DNA of 64,000 nt from Ignavibacteriales bacterium (GTDB taxonomy: Bacteria; Bacteroidota; Ignavibacteria; Ignavibacteriales; Melioribacteraceae). Where the stretch lies: contig JAPLFG010000003.1 of assembly GCA_026390795.1 (NCBI GenBank), positions 496,001 to 560,000 on the forward strand, read 5' to 3'. This document shows positions 36,370-45,900 of the stretch, one piece after another (position 1 is the stretch's first letter; each line of letters opens with the position of its first letter). The position numbers were made by a program, and so were the translations under genes. The notes under the pieces are model-generated. The model had not been told where the DNA came from. It worked only from the letters and a program-made list of their open reading frames with translations, and ran no database searches.

Positions 36370-38535
36370 TTAATTACTCCAATCAACAACCGATTTAGTT
36401 TCTACTTCTCTTCCGCTTATCTTGTCTTTGATCAAAACGACAATTAAATATTTCCCTTTGGGATATTTACTAAGATCAAGTTGTAAATAAATTTTAGAAT
36501 CCTTCCCGGCTGTCTGGTAATTTGAAGTGAGAGAGATCTTTTCTTCATTCTTGCCGATACCCAATAGATCCAGCACAGATTTGAAAGCATCTTCCACATT
36601 GAAATCTTTTTCTTCTTTAAACTCACTAACACTAATTCTTTGTTCAAAATTTGTTAATCCTTTTGCGTCTGTCCCGAGATTATAGACTTCATAATAAAGA
36701 TACGGGCGGTTAGTTTTATCAAATTGGTTTGTCGGATTCGGCTGGATAAAAATATTTCCCCTTTGAACAAAATGGTCCGATGTTTTTTCAAGTTCAACCC
36801 GCGATGCAAGAATGAGATCGCTTATATCGAGACGCGTATTGCTGAATTTTTTGATCTTAATTTTTGAACGGTTAGCCGAAGTTCCGTTATCATTTGTCCG
36901 CCTTATTTCCAGGGCTACAAAACCGGAATCCGTCAACACCGGTACGTCAATTGTGTTTACCAATAATTTTTTGCCGGATGCGGAAATGACATCGTTCACT
37001 GCATCAAACTTTTCGATTCGTTCTTTTTTGCTTTCCTTCTCTTCGTAATCTTTATCAAAGAAAAAGACTCCTGCTTCGTGATCAATTTTAAAATTATCCG
37101 CAATGCGTAAAGAGTCAGCAGCATCCAAAGCATAACTTACAAGAAGATCGGTATGGTTTCTCAAATCCAAACTTTTCAATTGAGAAAAATTAAACGGTGT
37201 TTCAATCGTCGGTCCGTCAAATTTAGGTTCGTAGTAGGAATAATAATTCCGCCGCAGATCTGCAATGTAAGTATTAGTATCCCCGGTGAACTGGGATGCA
37301 AGTTTATCCTTCTCGGCGGCGGGTGCAGAAAAAATATAATTTCCGCTCGAAGCCATATCTGTAAATCCAAGTGTGAAGTCTTTATAATTCCACACATCGG
37401 TTTTTACCATGACGGCATTATCTCCCATTTGCGGGCGCATTCTAATTCTGCTTAACGGTTCGCCGTATCGAAGAATAACTTCGCCGCGGTCGGACTTCCA
37501 GCCGACAATTCCCATCTTAGGTACGCTGAAATTAAGATTTGAATAAGCAACGCGCGTATAATGTTCAAGCAGACGCTCGTTATAATCTGTAAGATAGAGC
37601 GGCTCGGAAACTTTCCAGTATAAGTTTATAAAATCTTCTAATTCATCATCGCTCATTTTTTTCATTACATCATCGAAAAGCGGATCCAATAATAACTTAA
37701 CGGAATTGATTGTAAAATCTTTCCGTTCATCTGGGTCCATCAAAGAAATCGCTTTCTTGTATTCGCTAAAACTCTCTTTGATTTTAGAAGAATGATAATA
37801 GAGCAATCCTAGAGAAAGATGAATATCGCGGTCGTCTTTTTTATTGCGGACCAACCTCTGCAAAAGTGAAATTCCTTTTTCCGGTTCTTCCGCTTTCTGA
37901 TACAGCAAACTCAGTTTGAGTATCGCATCATAATTAACAGAATCAATTGAAAGAGCATTCTTATAATACTTTTCCGCCTCACGCAGATCTTCATCAGCAT
38001 ATTCTTGAAGAGGCATAAGAATTCCATCCGCATTCCGGACGGATTTATCAAACTCGGAATATTCTTTTTCTTTTATTGAGCCGAGATTAATCCATGCATT
38101 AACTTGTGTACTGTCCAATTTTAAAATTTCTTTGTATTCATCAATTGCTGTAAAACGCGCAAAGTCTTTACAGATTTTTGCGTACTCATATTTATACTCA
38201 ATATTATTCGGATCTTTCCAAACAGCCTTCTGAAAATTCTCAAAAGCTATATTGCGCGATAGAAAAGTGTTTCTGCTAAGATTGATTTTGGCTAGTTCGA
38301 AATATGAAGGGGCGTCGGAATTTTGGCGGATCGATTCTTTAAATAATTGTTCTGCCCGAAGTGTATCTTTTGCTTTGAGCGCTTCAATTCCCATTTTATA
38401 AAGATCATCTGTTGAGCAGATAGAATTTTCTAAAAATGAAAAAAATAATAAAAAAGCACATGCCAAAATTATATTTAAAGTTTTTCTGTCCAAGTTTCCT
38501 CTCACCGGGAAAAACTTACTAACAAACCGATTCAT
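36370..38535 (-). CDS. GWxTD-domain protein with TPR repeats
   Basis: A large secreted protein. I start at the ATG at about 38535 (MNRFVSKFF), five codons inside the longest frame. An N-terminal hydrophobic segment (LNIILACAFLLFFSFL) probably anchors or exports it. Residues 45-290 are TPR-like helices (AEKYYKNALSIDSVNYDAIL, GISLLQRLVRN). The GWxTD signature appears as GWKSDRGEVILRYGEP near residue 350, Ser replacing Thr. The C-terminal half is predicted beta-rich. The family is common in this phylum group and its role is unknown. A decayed C-terminal copy lies at 28115-28232. Confidence 0.85.
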   Translation of the reverse strand: MNRFVSKFFPVRGNLDRKTLNIILACAFLLFFSFLENSICSTDDLYKMGIEALKAKDTLRAEQLFKESIRQNSDAPSYFELAKINLSRNTFLSRNIAFENFQKAVWKDPNNIEYKYEYAKICKDFARFTAIDEYKEILKLDSTQVNAWINLGSIKEKEYSEFDKSVRNADGILMPLQEYADEDLREAEKYYKNALSIDSVNYDAILKLSLLYQKAEEPEKGISLLQRLVRNKKDDRDIHLSLGLLYYHSSKIKESFSEYKKAISLMDPDERKDFTINSVKLLLDPLFDDVMKKMSDDELEDFINLYWKVSEPLYLTDYNERLLEHYTRVAYSNLNFSVPKMGIVGWKSDRGEVILRYGEPLSRIRMRPQMGDNAVMVKTDVWNYKDFTLGFTDMASSGNYIFSAPAAEKDKLASQFTGDTNTYIADLRRNYYSYYEPKFDGPTIETPFNFSQLKSLDLRNHTDLLVSYALDAADSLRIADNFKIDHEAGVFFFDKDYEEKESKKERIEKFDAVNDVISASGKKLLVNTIDVPVLTDSGFVALEIRRTNDNGTSANRSKIKIKKFSNTRLDISDLILASRVELEKTSDHFVQRGNIFIQPNPTNQFDKTNRPYLYYEVYNLGTDAKGLTNFEQRISVSEFKEEKDFNVEDAFKSVLDLLGIGKNEEKISLTSNYQTAGKDSKIYLQLDLSKYPKGKYLIVVLIKDKISGREVETKSVVDWSN

Positions 38536-38701
38536 AATCAATTCTAACAAAAATCTCTAAACCGGTATTTTTGCGTAATCGTTTCCAATATCTTTTAAAT
38601 ATGATTTTTAAGAAAATCCTTTTCAAAAGTAGATTTTCTTATTTCGTAACCTTTGTTCTTAGAAGTTCGTCTAAACTTCAGACCAATTACGGGATAACCA
38701 T

Positions 38702-40876
38702 ATGAAAAAATATTTTACTCTTTTACTGTTTCTTCCAATTATGCTTTTTGCCCAGGAGAAAGAAAAAGTATTGGTGCTAAAAAAAATTAATACGCCGATT
38801 AAAGTTGACGGTATAATTGATGAGGCATGGAGTAAAGCCGATTCGGCAACAAATTTTTTTCAGCTTTCGCCGTTTTACGGAAAGCCGGCTACTAAAAAAA
38901 GTTATGCTAAAGTCCTAACAACCGAAACTTCTCTCTTTTGTTTAATAGTTTGTTACGATGAAAAACAAAACATACAGCAGAATACAGGAAAACAAGACGA
39001 TATGGGTGGCGACGTTGTTTCAATTATGCTCGATACTTTTGGCGATAAACAATCGGCGTACAAATTTGCCGTAAATGCCGCCGGAACCCGTGCCGACTGC
39101 CGCCTTCTAGATGACGGGCGCAACCGCGATTACAGCTGGGACGGCATCTGGTTTTCTGATGCCAAAATATACGACTGGGGTTTTGTTATTGAAATTGAGA
39201 TTCCTTACAAATCAATTCAGTATAATGAGAAATTAACTTCATGGGGATTGGATTTTGACAGATGGCGGCCATTAAACAGTGAAGATCTTTACTGGAGCGA
39301 GTACACTCAAAACGAAGGGCAGCGTATTTCAAAATTCGGCAAGCTATTATTTCAAGAATTCAAACCGTCAATCAAAGGATTGAATCTTGAATTTTATCCG
39401 ACAGTTTTTGGAAAAATTGACTACATCGGCAACAACAAATACAAAGTTGATCCGAAAGCCGGCATCGATATTTTTTACAATCCATCGCCTCAATTAACTG
39501 TTCAAGCTACAGCTTACCCGGACTTTGCACAGATAGAAGCCGATCCGTACGAATTTAATATTTCCCGTTATGAAGTTTTCTTTTCCGAACACAGACCATT
39601 TTTTGTACAAGGAAGAGAAATATTTATGCCTTCGGGAGCCGATAGAAATTCCGGTTTCTATAATCCATTGGAATTATTCTATTCAAGAAGAATCGGTAAG
39701 AAATTGCCGGATGGATCGGAAGTTCCAATAACTTTTGGTGCAAAAGCATTCGGCAGAATTAATGATTGGGAATACGGGGGATTTGTTGCACGGACCGAAC
39801 AAAAAGATTTTACAAATTACGACGGATCGAATTCAACAGAACCTTCATCAATTTTTATTTCGGGTAGAGTGAAAAAACAAATTTTGGATAACTCCTCTCT
39901 CGGAGTTCTATTCGTAGGCAAACAAACGGCAGATAACACATACGGTGTAATTGATATTGACGGAGCGTTTAGAGGACCCGACTGGCAGCTAGCTTATCAA
40001 GTAGCACGCTCGGTCAAAAATTCAGATGGAGATTTCGCAGTATCAGCTGGTTTTAGAAAAATCGGTACTACCTGGGTAAATTTATTCCGTGGAAGATATA
40101 TAGGATCCAATTTCGATATTGATCAAATTGGATTTGTTCCGTGGCGAGGTACCGCTGAACTTGTTACTTTAACCGGACCGGCTTGGTATCCAAAAGAAGG
40201 TGAAATTTCACAGATCTTAATTTTTACCGGACCGGTATTAAATTATGAAAAAGTTGACGCATATACAGATTGGGCATTCGTTCTTGGTATGGATATGTCC
40301 TTCAGAAGTAATATCGGTTATGAAGTTGAAATTGATCTTGGCAAATCGAAAGACTTAAATGTTAAATATGATTTTCATTCGTACAGATTCAGCGGCTGGA
40401 CCAACCAGGCAAAATGGAGCGCAAACATTAATGGCGGTTATCAAAAAACTTACAATTTCAGTAGAAATTATCTTGCCGGATTCGGAAATTTCGGTGCATC
40501 CTTCAGCTGGAAAATATTTGATATACTCGAGCTCGGTTCTTCTTATTATATGGGAATTGAAGGAAATCCGAATGGAAACATCGAAGAAATTTCTTACAAC
40601 GCTCGTCCTTATTTTTCTTTAACACCAATTAACGATTTAAATATTAGGACTTATGTTGATAATACATGGCGAAGATCAGGTGACGGAATTGATAGAGTTT
40701 TTGTAGGTTTTTTATTTGCATACCAATTTTCACCTAAAAGCTGGCTTTATCTGGCTCTTAACGAAGTAGACGAACGCGATTATAAATACGATTCGAGCAA
40801 TAGATTACTTGGAAGTCATATGATGTTAACGGACCGGGTTTCTGTTTTCAAACTAAAATATCTTTATTACTTCTAG
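38702..40876 (+). CDS. Outer-membrane DUF5916 protein with CBM9-like domain
   Basis: A 724-residue protein with a signal peptide (1-17, ending MLFAQ). Residues 28-220 form a carbohydrate-binding family 9-like domain (IKVDGIIDEAWSKADSATNF, VSIMLDTFGDKQSAYKFAVN, GFVIEIEIPYKSIQYN). The rest is DUF5916, a beta-barrel-like domain ending in aromatic-rich strands (VFKLKYLYYF), with PDFAQIEADPYEFNISRYEVFF as family core. Likely an outer-membrane protein of unknown substrate. It is divergent from the GWxTD gene by about 150 bases. Confidence 0.88.
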   Translation: MKKYFTLLLFLPIMLFAQEKEKVLVLKKINTPIKVDGIIDEAWSKADSATNFFQLSPFYGKPATKKSYAKVLTTETSLFCLIVCYDEKQNIQQNTGKQDDMGGDVVSIMLDTFGDKQSAYKFAVNAAGTRADCRLLDDGRNRDYSWDGIWFSDAKIYDWGFVIEIEIPYKSIQYNEKLTSWGLDFDRWRPLNSEDLYWSEYTQNEGQRISKFGKLLFQEFKPSIKGLNLEFYPTVFGKIDYIGNNKYKVDPKAGIDIFYNPSPQLTVQATAYPDFAQIEADPYEFNISRYEVFFSEHRPFFVQGREIFMPSGADRNSGFYNPLELFYSRRIGKKLPDGSEVPITFGAKAFGRINDWEYGGFVARTEQKDFTNYDGSNSTEPSSIFISGRVKKQILDNSSLGVLFVGKQTADNTYGVIDIDGAFRGPDWQLAYQVARSVKNSDGDFAVSAGFRKIGTTWVNLFRGRYIGSNFDIDQIGFVPWRGTAELVTLTGPAWYPKEGEISQILIFTGPVLNYEKVDAYTDWAFVLGMDMSFRSNIGYEVEIDLGKSKDLNVKYDFHSYRFSGWTNQAKWSANINGGYQKTYNFSRNYLAGFGNFGASFSWKIFDILELGSSYYMGIEGNPNGNIEEISYNARPYFSLTPINDLNIRTYVDNTWRRSGDGIDRVFVGFLFAYQFSPKSWLYLALNEVDERDYKYDSSNRLLGSHMMLTDRVSVFKLKYLYYF

Positions 40877-40900
40877 AATTAATAAAAGCTATTTAAAAAC

Positions 40901-40936
40901 AAAGAGCTCCGGTTGATTGGCCGGAGCTCTTTTTTT
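40901..40936 (+). terminator. Terminator between convergent genes
   Basis: AAAGAGCTCCGG-TTGATTGG-CCGGAGCTCTTT followed by TTTTT is a strong intrinsic terminator for the DUF5916 gene and, read on the other strand, for the lipoprotein gene as well. Confidence 0.9.
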
Positions 40937-40948
40937 GACTTAAATTCT

Positions 40949-41653
40949 TTATGAGCAAGGATCCGGAATTCTTGAAATTCTGTTGTTCCATTTAACAAGC
41001 TGATCCGGTGTTAAGATTTTTGCAATCTCGGCAAACAGGTTAGCTTTCTCATCGCACATTTCTTTCTTTATCTCAATAGACTTAGGATTATTTTTAATCG
41101 CATCACGCGTTGTTTCATTTAATGTTTTTATTTTAACCGATGCCTGCGCTCTAGTAAGTGTCCCAGCTTTTACAGAATCGGCAATCGCTTTACGATCGGC
41201 ATTTGCTTTTGCGATTATATCGGCGTTAGCATCTTTAAATTGCTGTACAAGCGGTTTGATCGTCGCATGGAATTGAGTCATCTGATCTCTAATCTGGCTC
41301 TTCTGAGCATCGGTCAAATTCAATCCTCTGAAAAAGAGTCCAAGATGTTTTCCCATATCAAAATGCATCAGCCATGGATTTCTATTCATCATTTGATTTC
41401 CTGGAGAGAATGAATTCATAGAACTCATGAAACTGTAATTAGCAAGAGTAGTATTGAATGTCATGTTGCTATCCAAAGTAGCATCTTCAATTCCATTTAA
41501 AACATCATTATAGTCTATTACAGCAAATTGAGGAGAATCGAAGTCTAGTTGATCGGGGGCACTCACATCGGCTTTTTCGCTGCAGGCACTAAAGTAAAAA
41601 AGCGGAATTAATAAGATTATTGCAATAAAGAGTAATGATTTTAAATTTTGCAT
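40949..41653 (-). CDS. Lipoprotein, Spy/CpxP-like
   Basis: A 234-residue lipoprotein. The signal peptide ends with a lipobox at FSAC (Cys24). The C-terminal two-thirds contain LxxxQ-type helices as in Spy/CpxP chaperones: LNLTDAQKSQIRDQMTQFHA, KPLVQQFKDANADIIAKAN and LTPDQLVKWNNRI, with a methionine- and Asn-rich linker at about 75-100 (SSMNSFSPGNQMMNRN). A periplasmic stress or metal-responsive role is inferred from the fold only. Confidence 0.72.
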   Translation of the reverse strand: MQNLKSLLFIAIILLIPLFYFSACSEKADVSAPDQLDFDSPQFAVIDYNDVLNGIEDATLDSNMTFNTTLANYSFMSSMNSFSPGNQMMNRNPWLMHFDMGKHLGLFFRGLNLTDAQKSQIRDQMTQFHATIKPLVQQFKDANADIIAKANADRKAIADSVKAGTLTRAQASVKIKTLNETTRDAIKNNPKSIEIKKEMCDEKANLFAEIAKILTPDQLVKWNNRISRIPDPCS

Positions 41654-41823
41654 TTTTCCTTCCTCCTGTTATTTATTTTCAAACTATTGACAGGTACTTG
41701 CATTGTAAGGTTTAAACCCGGTAATAATTTTTTGACACTTTCTTCAAAGTAAACTAATTTGTCACCGCTACTGTTGGTAAATTATCACTATTCTTTTTAC
41801 AAAGTAAAGGAAAAAGGAAGATT

Positions 41824-42618
41824 ATGAATCAATCAATCAACGGTGTGTCTGTAAACACATTCGGTAATAGTAAGAACCAAACCATTATTTTCGTTCATGG
41901 GTTTCCATACGATCATACAATGTGGGAAGATCAAATTGAATTATTGAAAAATGAATATTTCTGCGTCGCTTACGATGTACGCGGTCTCGGCGAAAGTGTT
42001 GTTGGTGACGGACAATATACAATGGAAGCATTTGTTGATGATTTGTTCTCTGTCATTAAAGAATTGAAACTGAAAAAACCGGTATTGTGCGGGCTTTCGA
42101 TGGGCGGTTATATTGCTTTACGCGCGGTTGAAAGAGATCAATTTATTTTTGCCGGATTAATTTTATGCGATACAAAATCTGAAGCGGATGATGATACGGC
42201 TAGACTTAAAAGAGCGGCTGGCATAAATCAAATTAATTCCGGTGAGTTAATAAAGTTCGTTGATGCATTCGTAACAAATTGTTTTGCTCCTGAAACACCA
42301 AAAGAAAATGAGAAGATGTTTCTTACAACATTATTCAAAGCTCATAAGCACGATCCCATTGGAGTAAAAGGCGGGATAATCGCAATAATGAGCAGAACCG
42401 ATACTTCATCATACTTGTCTAAAATTAAATTGCCGACATTAGTATTGTGCGGTTCGTTTGATACTCTTACTCCTCCGGTTGTAATGCGTCATCTGGCAGA
42501 AAGAATTCCGGGTTCGGAATTTGCAATTATACCGCGTGCCGGACATATGACCCCGATTGAAAATCCGGATAGCGTTAACGATTTGATTTTAGGTTTCTTG
42601 AAAAGGAAATTTCAATAA
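41824..42618 (+). CDS. Alpha/beta fold hydrolase
   Basis: A 264-residue cytoplasmic hydrolase. The oxyanion-hole segment IIFVHGFPYDHTMWEDQIELL, the nucleophile elbow VLCGLSMGGYIAL (Ser in GLSMGG), the Asp-bearing VLCGSFDTLTPP and the His in IPRAGHMTPIENPD form a complete triad. It resembles 3-oxoadipate enol-lactonase-like and other small-molecule hydrolases, but the substrate cannot be read from the sequence. Confidence 0.88.
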   Translation: MNQSINGVSVNTFGNSKNQTIIFVHGFPYDHTMWEDQIELLKNEYFCVAYDVRGLGESVVGDGQYTMEAFVDDLFSVIKELKLKKPVLCGLSMGGYIALRAVERDQFIFAGLILCDTKSEADDDTARLKRAAGINQINSGELIKFVDAFVTNCFAPETPKENEKMFLTTLFKAHKHDPIGVKGGIIAIMSRTDTSSYLSKIKLPTLVLCGSFDTLTPPVVMRHLAERIPGSEFAIIPRAGHMTPIENPDSVNDLILGFLKRKFQ

Positions 42619-42626
42619 TGTTATGT

Positions 42627-42650
42627 TGGGACAACTCGTGAGTTGTCCCA
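42627..42650. repeat. REP-like palindrome, left of the RAYT remnant
   Basis: TGGGACAACTCGTGAGTTGTCCCA is a near-perfect 24-base palindrome 28 bases before the RAYT start. It shares the core CTCGTGAG with the palindrome on the other side (43248-43269). Confidence 0.75.
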
Positions 42651-42678
42651 TAAATGATTATTTTTTTTCACATATTAT

Positions 42679-43202
42679 ATGTTGGAAAGAGAAAGAAATC
42701 GATTACCTGGATTTGATTATTCAGCAAGCCATTACTACTTCATAACCATGTGTGTCAACCATATGTTGCCAATTTTAGGAGAAGTTCTTGAGGGTAAGAT
42801 GGTATTGAATAACTACGGAAACAGTGTTGAAGAATAATTGCTGGACCTACCCCAAAAATATCTTTACGTAGAATTAGATGAATTTATAATTATGCCTAAT
42901 CATGTTCATGCAATAATGATTATTGATAGGGCTAATGTTTTGACCCATTCAGATAATAGGACAAGTCGCTACTTGTCTCTACAGCAAAAGATAAAACCTT
43001 TATCGGAATTGGTGGGAGTTTTCAAAACAACATCATCGAAAGCAATTCATGTTACCGGTCTAAAGGATTTCAAATGGCAGCGGTCGTCCATGATCGAATA
43101 ATTCGGAATGAAAAGGAATTATATAACATAAGAAAATACATTAATCAGAATCCTTTGAAGTGGGAAATTGAAAAATTTGTTGCGGAAAATCTTGATTTAT
43201 AA
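42679..43202 (+). pseudogene. REP-associated tyrosine transposase (RAYT/Y1_Tnp), inactivated
   Basis: Starting at ATG 42679, MLERERNRLPGFDY, then YYFITMCVNHMLPILGE, IMPNHVHAIMII (the HxH metal motif), KPLSELVGVFKTTSSKAI and FKWQRS follow the RAYT plan. An in-frame TAA at 42835-42837 interrupts it, and one missing T at about 43086 shifts the frame; after it, DRIIRNEKELYNIRKYINQN, the region of the catalytic Tyr, continues to TAA at 43200-43202. Both lesions make it a recent pseudogene. REP-like palindromes lie on both sides. Confidence 0.88.
42959..42981. repeat. REP-like palindrome inside the RAYT remnant
   Basis: GGACAAGT-CGCT-ACTTGTCTC is a REP-like stem within the RAYT coding sequence, of the same style as the flanking palindromes. 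It may be an insertion of one REP unit into its own transposase gene. Confidence 0.5.
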
Positions 43203-43247
43203 AAATCTTTTTTCAGGATAACATTTTGGAAATAATTCAATAATGTA

Positions 43248-43269
43248 GTGACAGCTCGTGAGCTGTCAC
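43248..43269. repeat. REP-like palindrome, right of the RAYT remnant
   Basis: GTGACAGCTCGTGAGCTGTCAC is a 22-base near-perfect palindrome just past the RAYT end and next to the stop of the gene at 43277. The central CTCGTGAG equals that of the left palindrome. Confidence 0.75.
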
Positions 43270-43276
43270 ATAATAT

Positions 43277-43918
43277 TTATTTTTTCTTTTCGTTGATAAT
43301 GCTTTCGATACTTCTAAAGTTTGGATTGGCTTTAAACTTAGGAGGATTTTTCTTTGCATCTTTTTCTGTGACTTTAAGCAGAGATTGATCTGAATCTATT
43401 TTCTTTGATCCTTCTTTTATAACGCTGTCAATGTTTTTAAAGTTGGGGTTGGTTTTTGCGGCGGAGCTATCGTGTTTTGCTATTGTCTGTTCAATTTTTT
43501 TAATACCTTGATCTATGGTTGTTACCTTACCTAAATCTAATGATAGAAGAGAATCAAAATATCCCATTGCACCGATTACAAAACCAAGTGTTATTAAGCT
43601 TGAACAGAAGACGGGCAAAAAATAACCGCTGAGCCAGCGAACGATTAAGCTAGAATGCTTTCTTTCCATCGATTCAAGTTTTTTTGCCGTAGCAAAAATT
43701 GTAACCGAAAGAACCCAGCTAATTACTACTCCAAGGAATAAAATTACAAGAAAGAAAATTTTGGATTTTACAACCACAGCACCTGCGATTACAATGGCAA
43801 AAAAAATGAGGAAAAAACTTATTCTTTGATTTAATAGATTTTCCGTGAACGCCCGCTCTTCGTTAAAATCACGGTTTGAGGAATAATCATCTTTTGGATT
43901 TTTACCGATTGATTTCAT
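43277..43918 (-). CDS. Hypothetical membrane protein with repeated NPNF motif
   Basis: A 213-residue protein that I do not recognise. Three membrane segments lie at about 33-50, 52-72 and 90-118 (FFLIFFAIVIAGAVVV, FFLVILFLGVVISWVLSV, PVFCSSLITLGFVIGAMG). The C-terminal 85 residues are soluble and contain two related units: TNPNFKNIDSVIKEGSKK and ANPNFRSIESIINEKKK at the very end. The repeated NPNF..I.S.I motif may be a protein-binding tail. It is 18 bases after the Nudix gene stop side, on the same strand. Confidence 0.6.
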   Translation of the reverse strand: MKSIGKNPKDDYSSNRDFNEERAFTENLLNQRISFFLIFFAIVIAGAVVVKSKIFFLVILFLGVVISWVLSVTIFATAKKLESMERKHSSLIVRWLSGYFLPVFCSSLITLGFVIGAMGYFDSLLSLDLGKVTTIDQGIKKIEQTIAKHDSSAAKTNPNFKNIDSVIKEGSKKIDSDQSLLKVTEKDAKKNPPKFKANPNFRSIESIINEKKK

Positions 43919-43936
43919 TTAATTCCTCGTGAATGA

Positions 43937-44395
43937 TTAGTAGAATTCAACCGAATGAGAAATATATTTTCCATTTTCATAAACAAACTTTGCGCTGAAA
44001 AATTTATCCTGGAATAACCACGGAATAAAAAATTTATCGCCTTCCCATAAATTCAATTCCAAAAGTTTGCCGTTATGAATCCATTCAAGATGCCCCTCGT
44101 TCGAATCGATCAACTTTCCTTTATATTTCCGAGAGGTAAAAAGAAAAACGTACCAATCTTTTTTTTCGTCGAACATTGGAAATGTAATGAATCCGTGAAG
44201 CATTGGATTGATCATCAGCAGACCGCTCTCCTCTTTTACTTCTCTTATCGCGCATTCTTCCGGTGTTTCACCTGCTTCAAACTTTCCGCCTAGACCGTTC
44301 CACTTCCCTTCATGAAAATCATTTTTTTTCTTGATGCGGTGAAGCATCAAAGTTCTTTTCCCATCCATAAGATAACAAAGAGTAGCGAGCTGCAT
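43937..44395 (-). CDS. Nudix hydrolase (MutT/8-oxo-dGTPase-like)
   Basis: A 152-residue Nudix protein. The box GKFEAGETPEECAIREVKEE plus SGL contains the full G-x5-E-x7-REU-x-EE-x-GU pattern. LATLCYLMDGKRTLMLHRI, KWNGLGGKFEAGE and the C-terminal W-rich strand (WEGDKFFIPWLFQDKFF) match the 8-oxo-dGTP/8-oxo-GTP hydrolase type that cleans oxidised nucleotides. Substrate not provable from sequence. It begins two bases from the four-helix-bundle gene stop. Confidence 0.9.
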   Translation of the reverse strand: MQLATLCYLMDGKRTLMLHRIKKKNDFHEGKWNGLGGKFEAGETPEECAIREVKEESGLLMINPMLHGFITFPMFDEKKDWYVFLFTSRKYKGKLIDSNEGHLEWIHNGKLLELNLWEGDKFFIPWLFQDKFFSAKFVYENGKYISHSVEFY

Positions 44396-44397
44396 AT

Positions 44398-44760
44398 TTA
44401 TTTTGTCTGATTAATTGATGAGGCAAGGATTGAAGAGATATCGTCAAGTTCGTCCAGGAACCATTTTACTTTTTCGGCTTTGGCCCGTTTACTGTCGCGT
44501 ACCAGCGCAAGCCATAATTTACTTTCGTTCGCGTATTTAAGCGATGCGATTGTATAACTTGTCAATTCCCTTTTTGTCGATACGGCAGAAGCTTCTATAT
44601 AATTACTTATAACGCTTGTTCCGCTGCCGAAAAGTTCATCCGCAATTTTTTGAGAGACATGATCCTTAGGAAGCGAGTCGACAAATTCAATTAACTTGAG
44701 TGTGAAGAAATAAATCCGTTTTCTAAATTCGCCTCTCGACTTCGTGGTTTCAAGCTGCAT
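44398..44760 (-). CDS. Four-helix-bundle protein (S23/IVS family)
   Basis: A 120-residue protein with FGSGTSVISNYIEASAVSTK as family core (compare LLRSGTSVAANYRAA in the decayed copy at 10214) and helical segments before and after. Such proteins form pentamers and are encoded in 23S rRNA intervening sequences or as free genes; function is unknown. It is intact, with only two bases to the Nudix gene and four to hldD, so it lies in an hldD operon. Confidence 0.85.
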   Translation of the reverse strand: MQLETTKSRGEFRKRIYFFTLKLIEFVDSLPKDHVSQKIADELFGSGTSVISNYIEASAVSTKRELTSYTIASLKYANESKLWLALVRDSKRAKAEKVKWFLDELDDISSILASSINQTK

Positions 44761-44764
44761 TAGT

Positions 44765-45748
44765 TTACTCTCTGCTCATTCCGAAATAAATTTCCTTTAA
44801 GAGATAATTTTTTACGTAATCCGTAACACCGTCTCTGACATTCATAACAGGTTTATCATAACCGGCGGTTCTGATCTTTTTCAAATTCGCTTCCGTAAAG
44901 TATTGATATTTTCCCCGTATCTCTTCAGGCATATCAATAAACTCAATATTCACCGGCTTTCCAACCGCTTCAAACAAGGCGGCAACCAGTTCAACCCAGC
45001 TTTGAGCATGACCGGTACCGATATTATAAATTCCATTTTTATCTGGGTAATCCAGAAAATGAAGCGTCATGTCAACGGCATCCTTCACATAAATAAAATC
45101 GCGCCGCTGTTCGCCGTCTTTAAATTCCGGTTTGTATGATTTGAAAAGTTTTACTTTCCCTGTATCGCGGACTTGCTCAAATGCTTTGTGAACAACGCTT
45201 CTCATTTCTTCTTTATGATATTCATTGGGACCGTAAACATTGAAATATTTCAGACCGACGACTTTATCGATCAATCCGTTTCGTTTAATCCATGTATCGA
45301 AAAGATGTTTTGAATAACCGTACATATTGAGAGGGCGAAGTATATCTAATTTTGATTCATCGTCATTGTAACCGTTGGAACCGTCGCCGTAAGTTGCAGC
45401 GGACGATGCGTAAATAAATCTGACTCCGTTTTCCAAACAAAACTTTGCGAGTTCTTGCGAGTAGTGAACGTTGTTATCCATTAAAAAGTCAGCGTCTTTT
45501 TCAGTTGTAGATGAACAAGCGCCGAGATGAATTACTGCAGTAACTTTAAAAGGAAATTTGCGCTGTAAAACTAAACCCATAAAATCGTCTTTGTGAAAAA
45601 AATCCGCGAACTTTAAGCCGTTAAGGTTCTTCCACTTCTCTTCTTTGCCTAATTCATCAACAACAATAATTTTATCCTTACCTAATCGGTTTAATTTCCA
45701 GACAAGAGCACTGCCGATAAATCCCGCGCCGCCGGTAACAACTATCAT
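44765..45748 (-). CDS. hldD: ADP-L-glycero-D-manno-heptose 6-epimerase
   Basis: A 327-residue short-chain dehydrogenase-type epimerase that makes the heptose donor for LPS core. It has the NAD-binding TGGAGFIGSALVWKLN, the SDR triad region FIYASSAATYGDG and YGYSKHLFDTW, and the family-specific DGEQRRDFIYVKDAVDM. Length is normal. It implies an LPS-bearing outer membrane. Confidence 0.95.
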   Translation of the reverse strand: MIVVTGGAGFIGSALVWKLNRLGKDKIIVVDELGKEEKWKNLNGLKFADFFHKDDFMGLVLQRKFPFKVTAVIHLGACSSTTEKDADFLMDNNVHYSQELAKFCLENGVRFIYASSAATYGDGSNGYNDDESKLDILRPLNMYGYSKHLFDTWIKRNGLIDKVVGLKYFNVYGPNEYHKEEMRSVVHKAFEQVRDTGKVKLFKSYKPEFKDGEQRRDFIYVKDAVDMTLHFLDYPDKNGIYNIGTGHAQSWVELVAALFEAVGKPVNIEFIDMPEEIRGKYQYFTEANLKKIRTAGYDKPVMNVRDGVTDYVKNYLLKEIYFGMSRE

Positions 45749-45900
45749 TATCTTCTCATTTATTTATTATATTTGAGCGAAAATATATCACTAATAAAAA
45801 TGAAATAAAATAGAACCCCGGTTATACTGATCTGTTTCGTTCATGATCTTCCCAATAGAACAATTATAATCAAGTTCCGGGTTACTGAAAGAATCCTTAT

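Noticed and set aside
45750-45900. Possible cobalamin riboswitch before metH
   Set aside because: The gap is short and I see neither a B12-box nor the expected arms.
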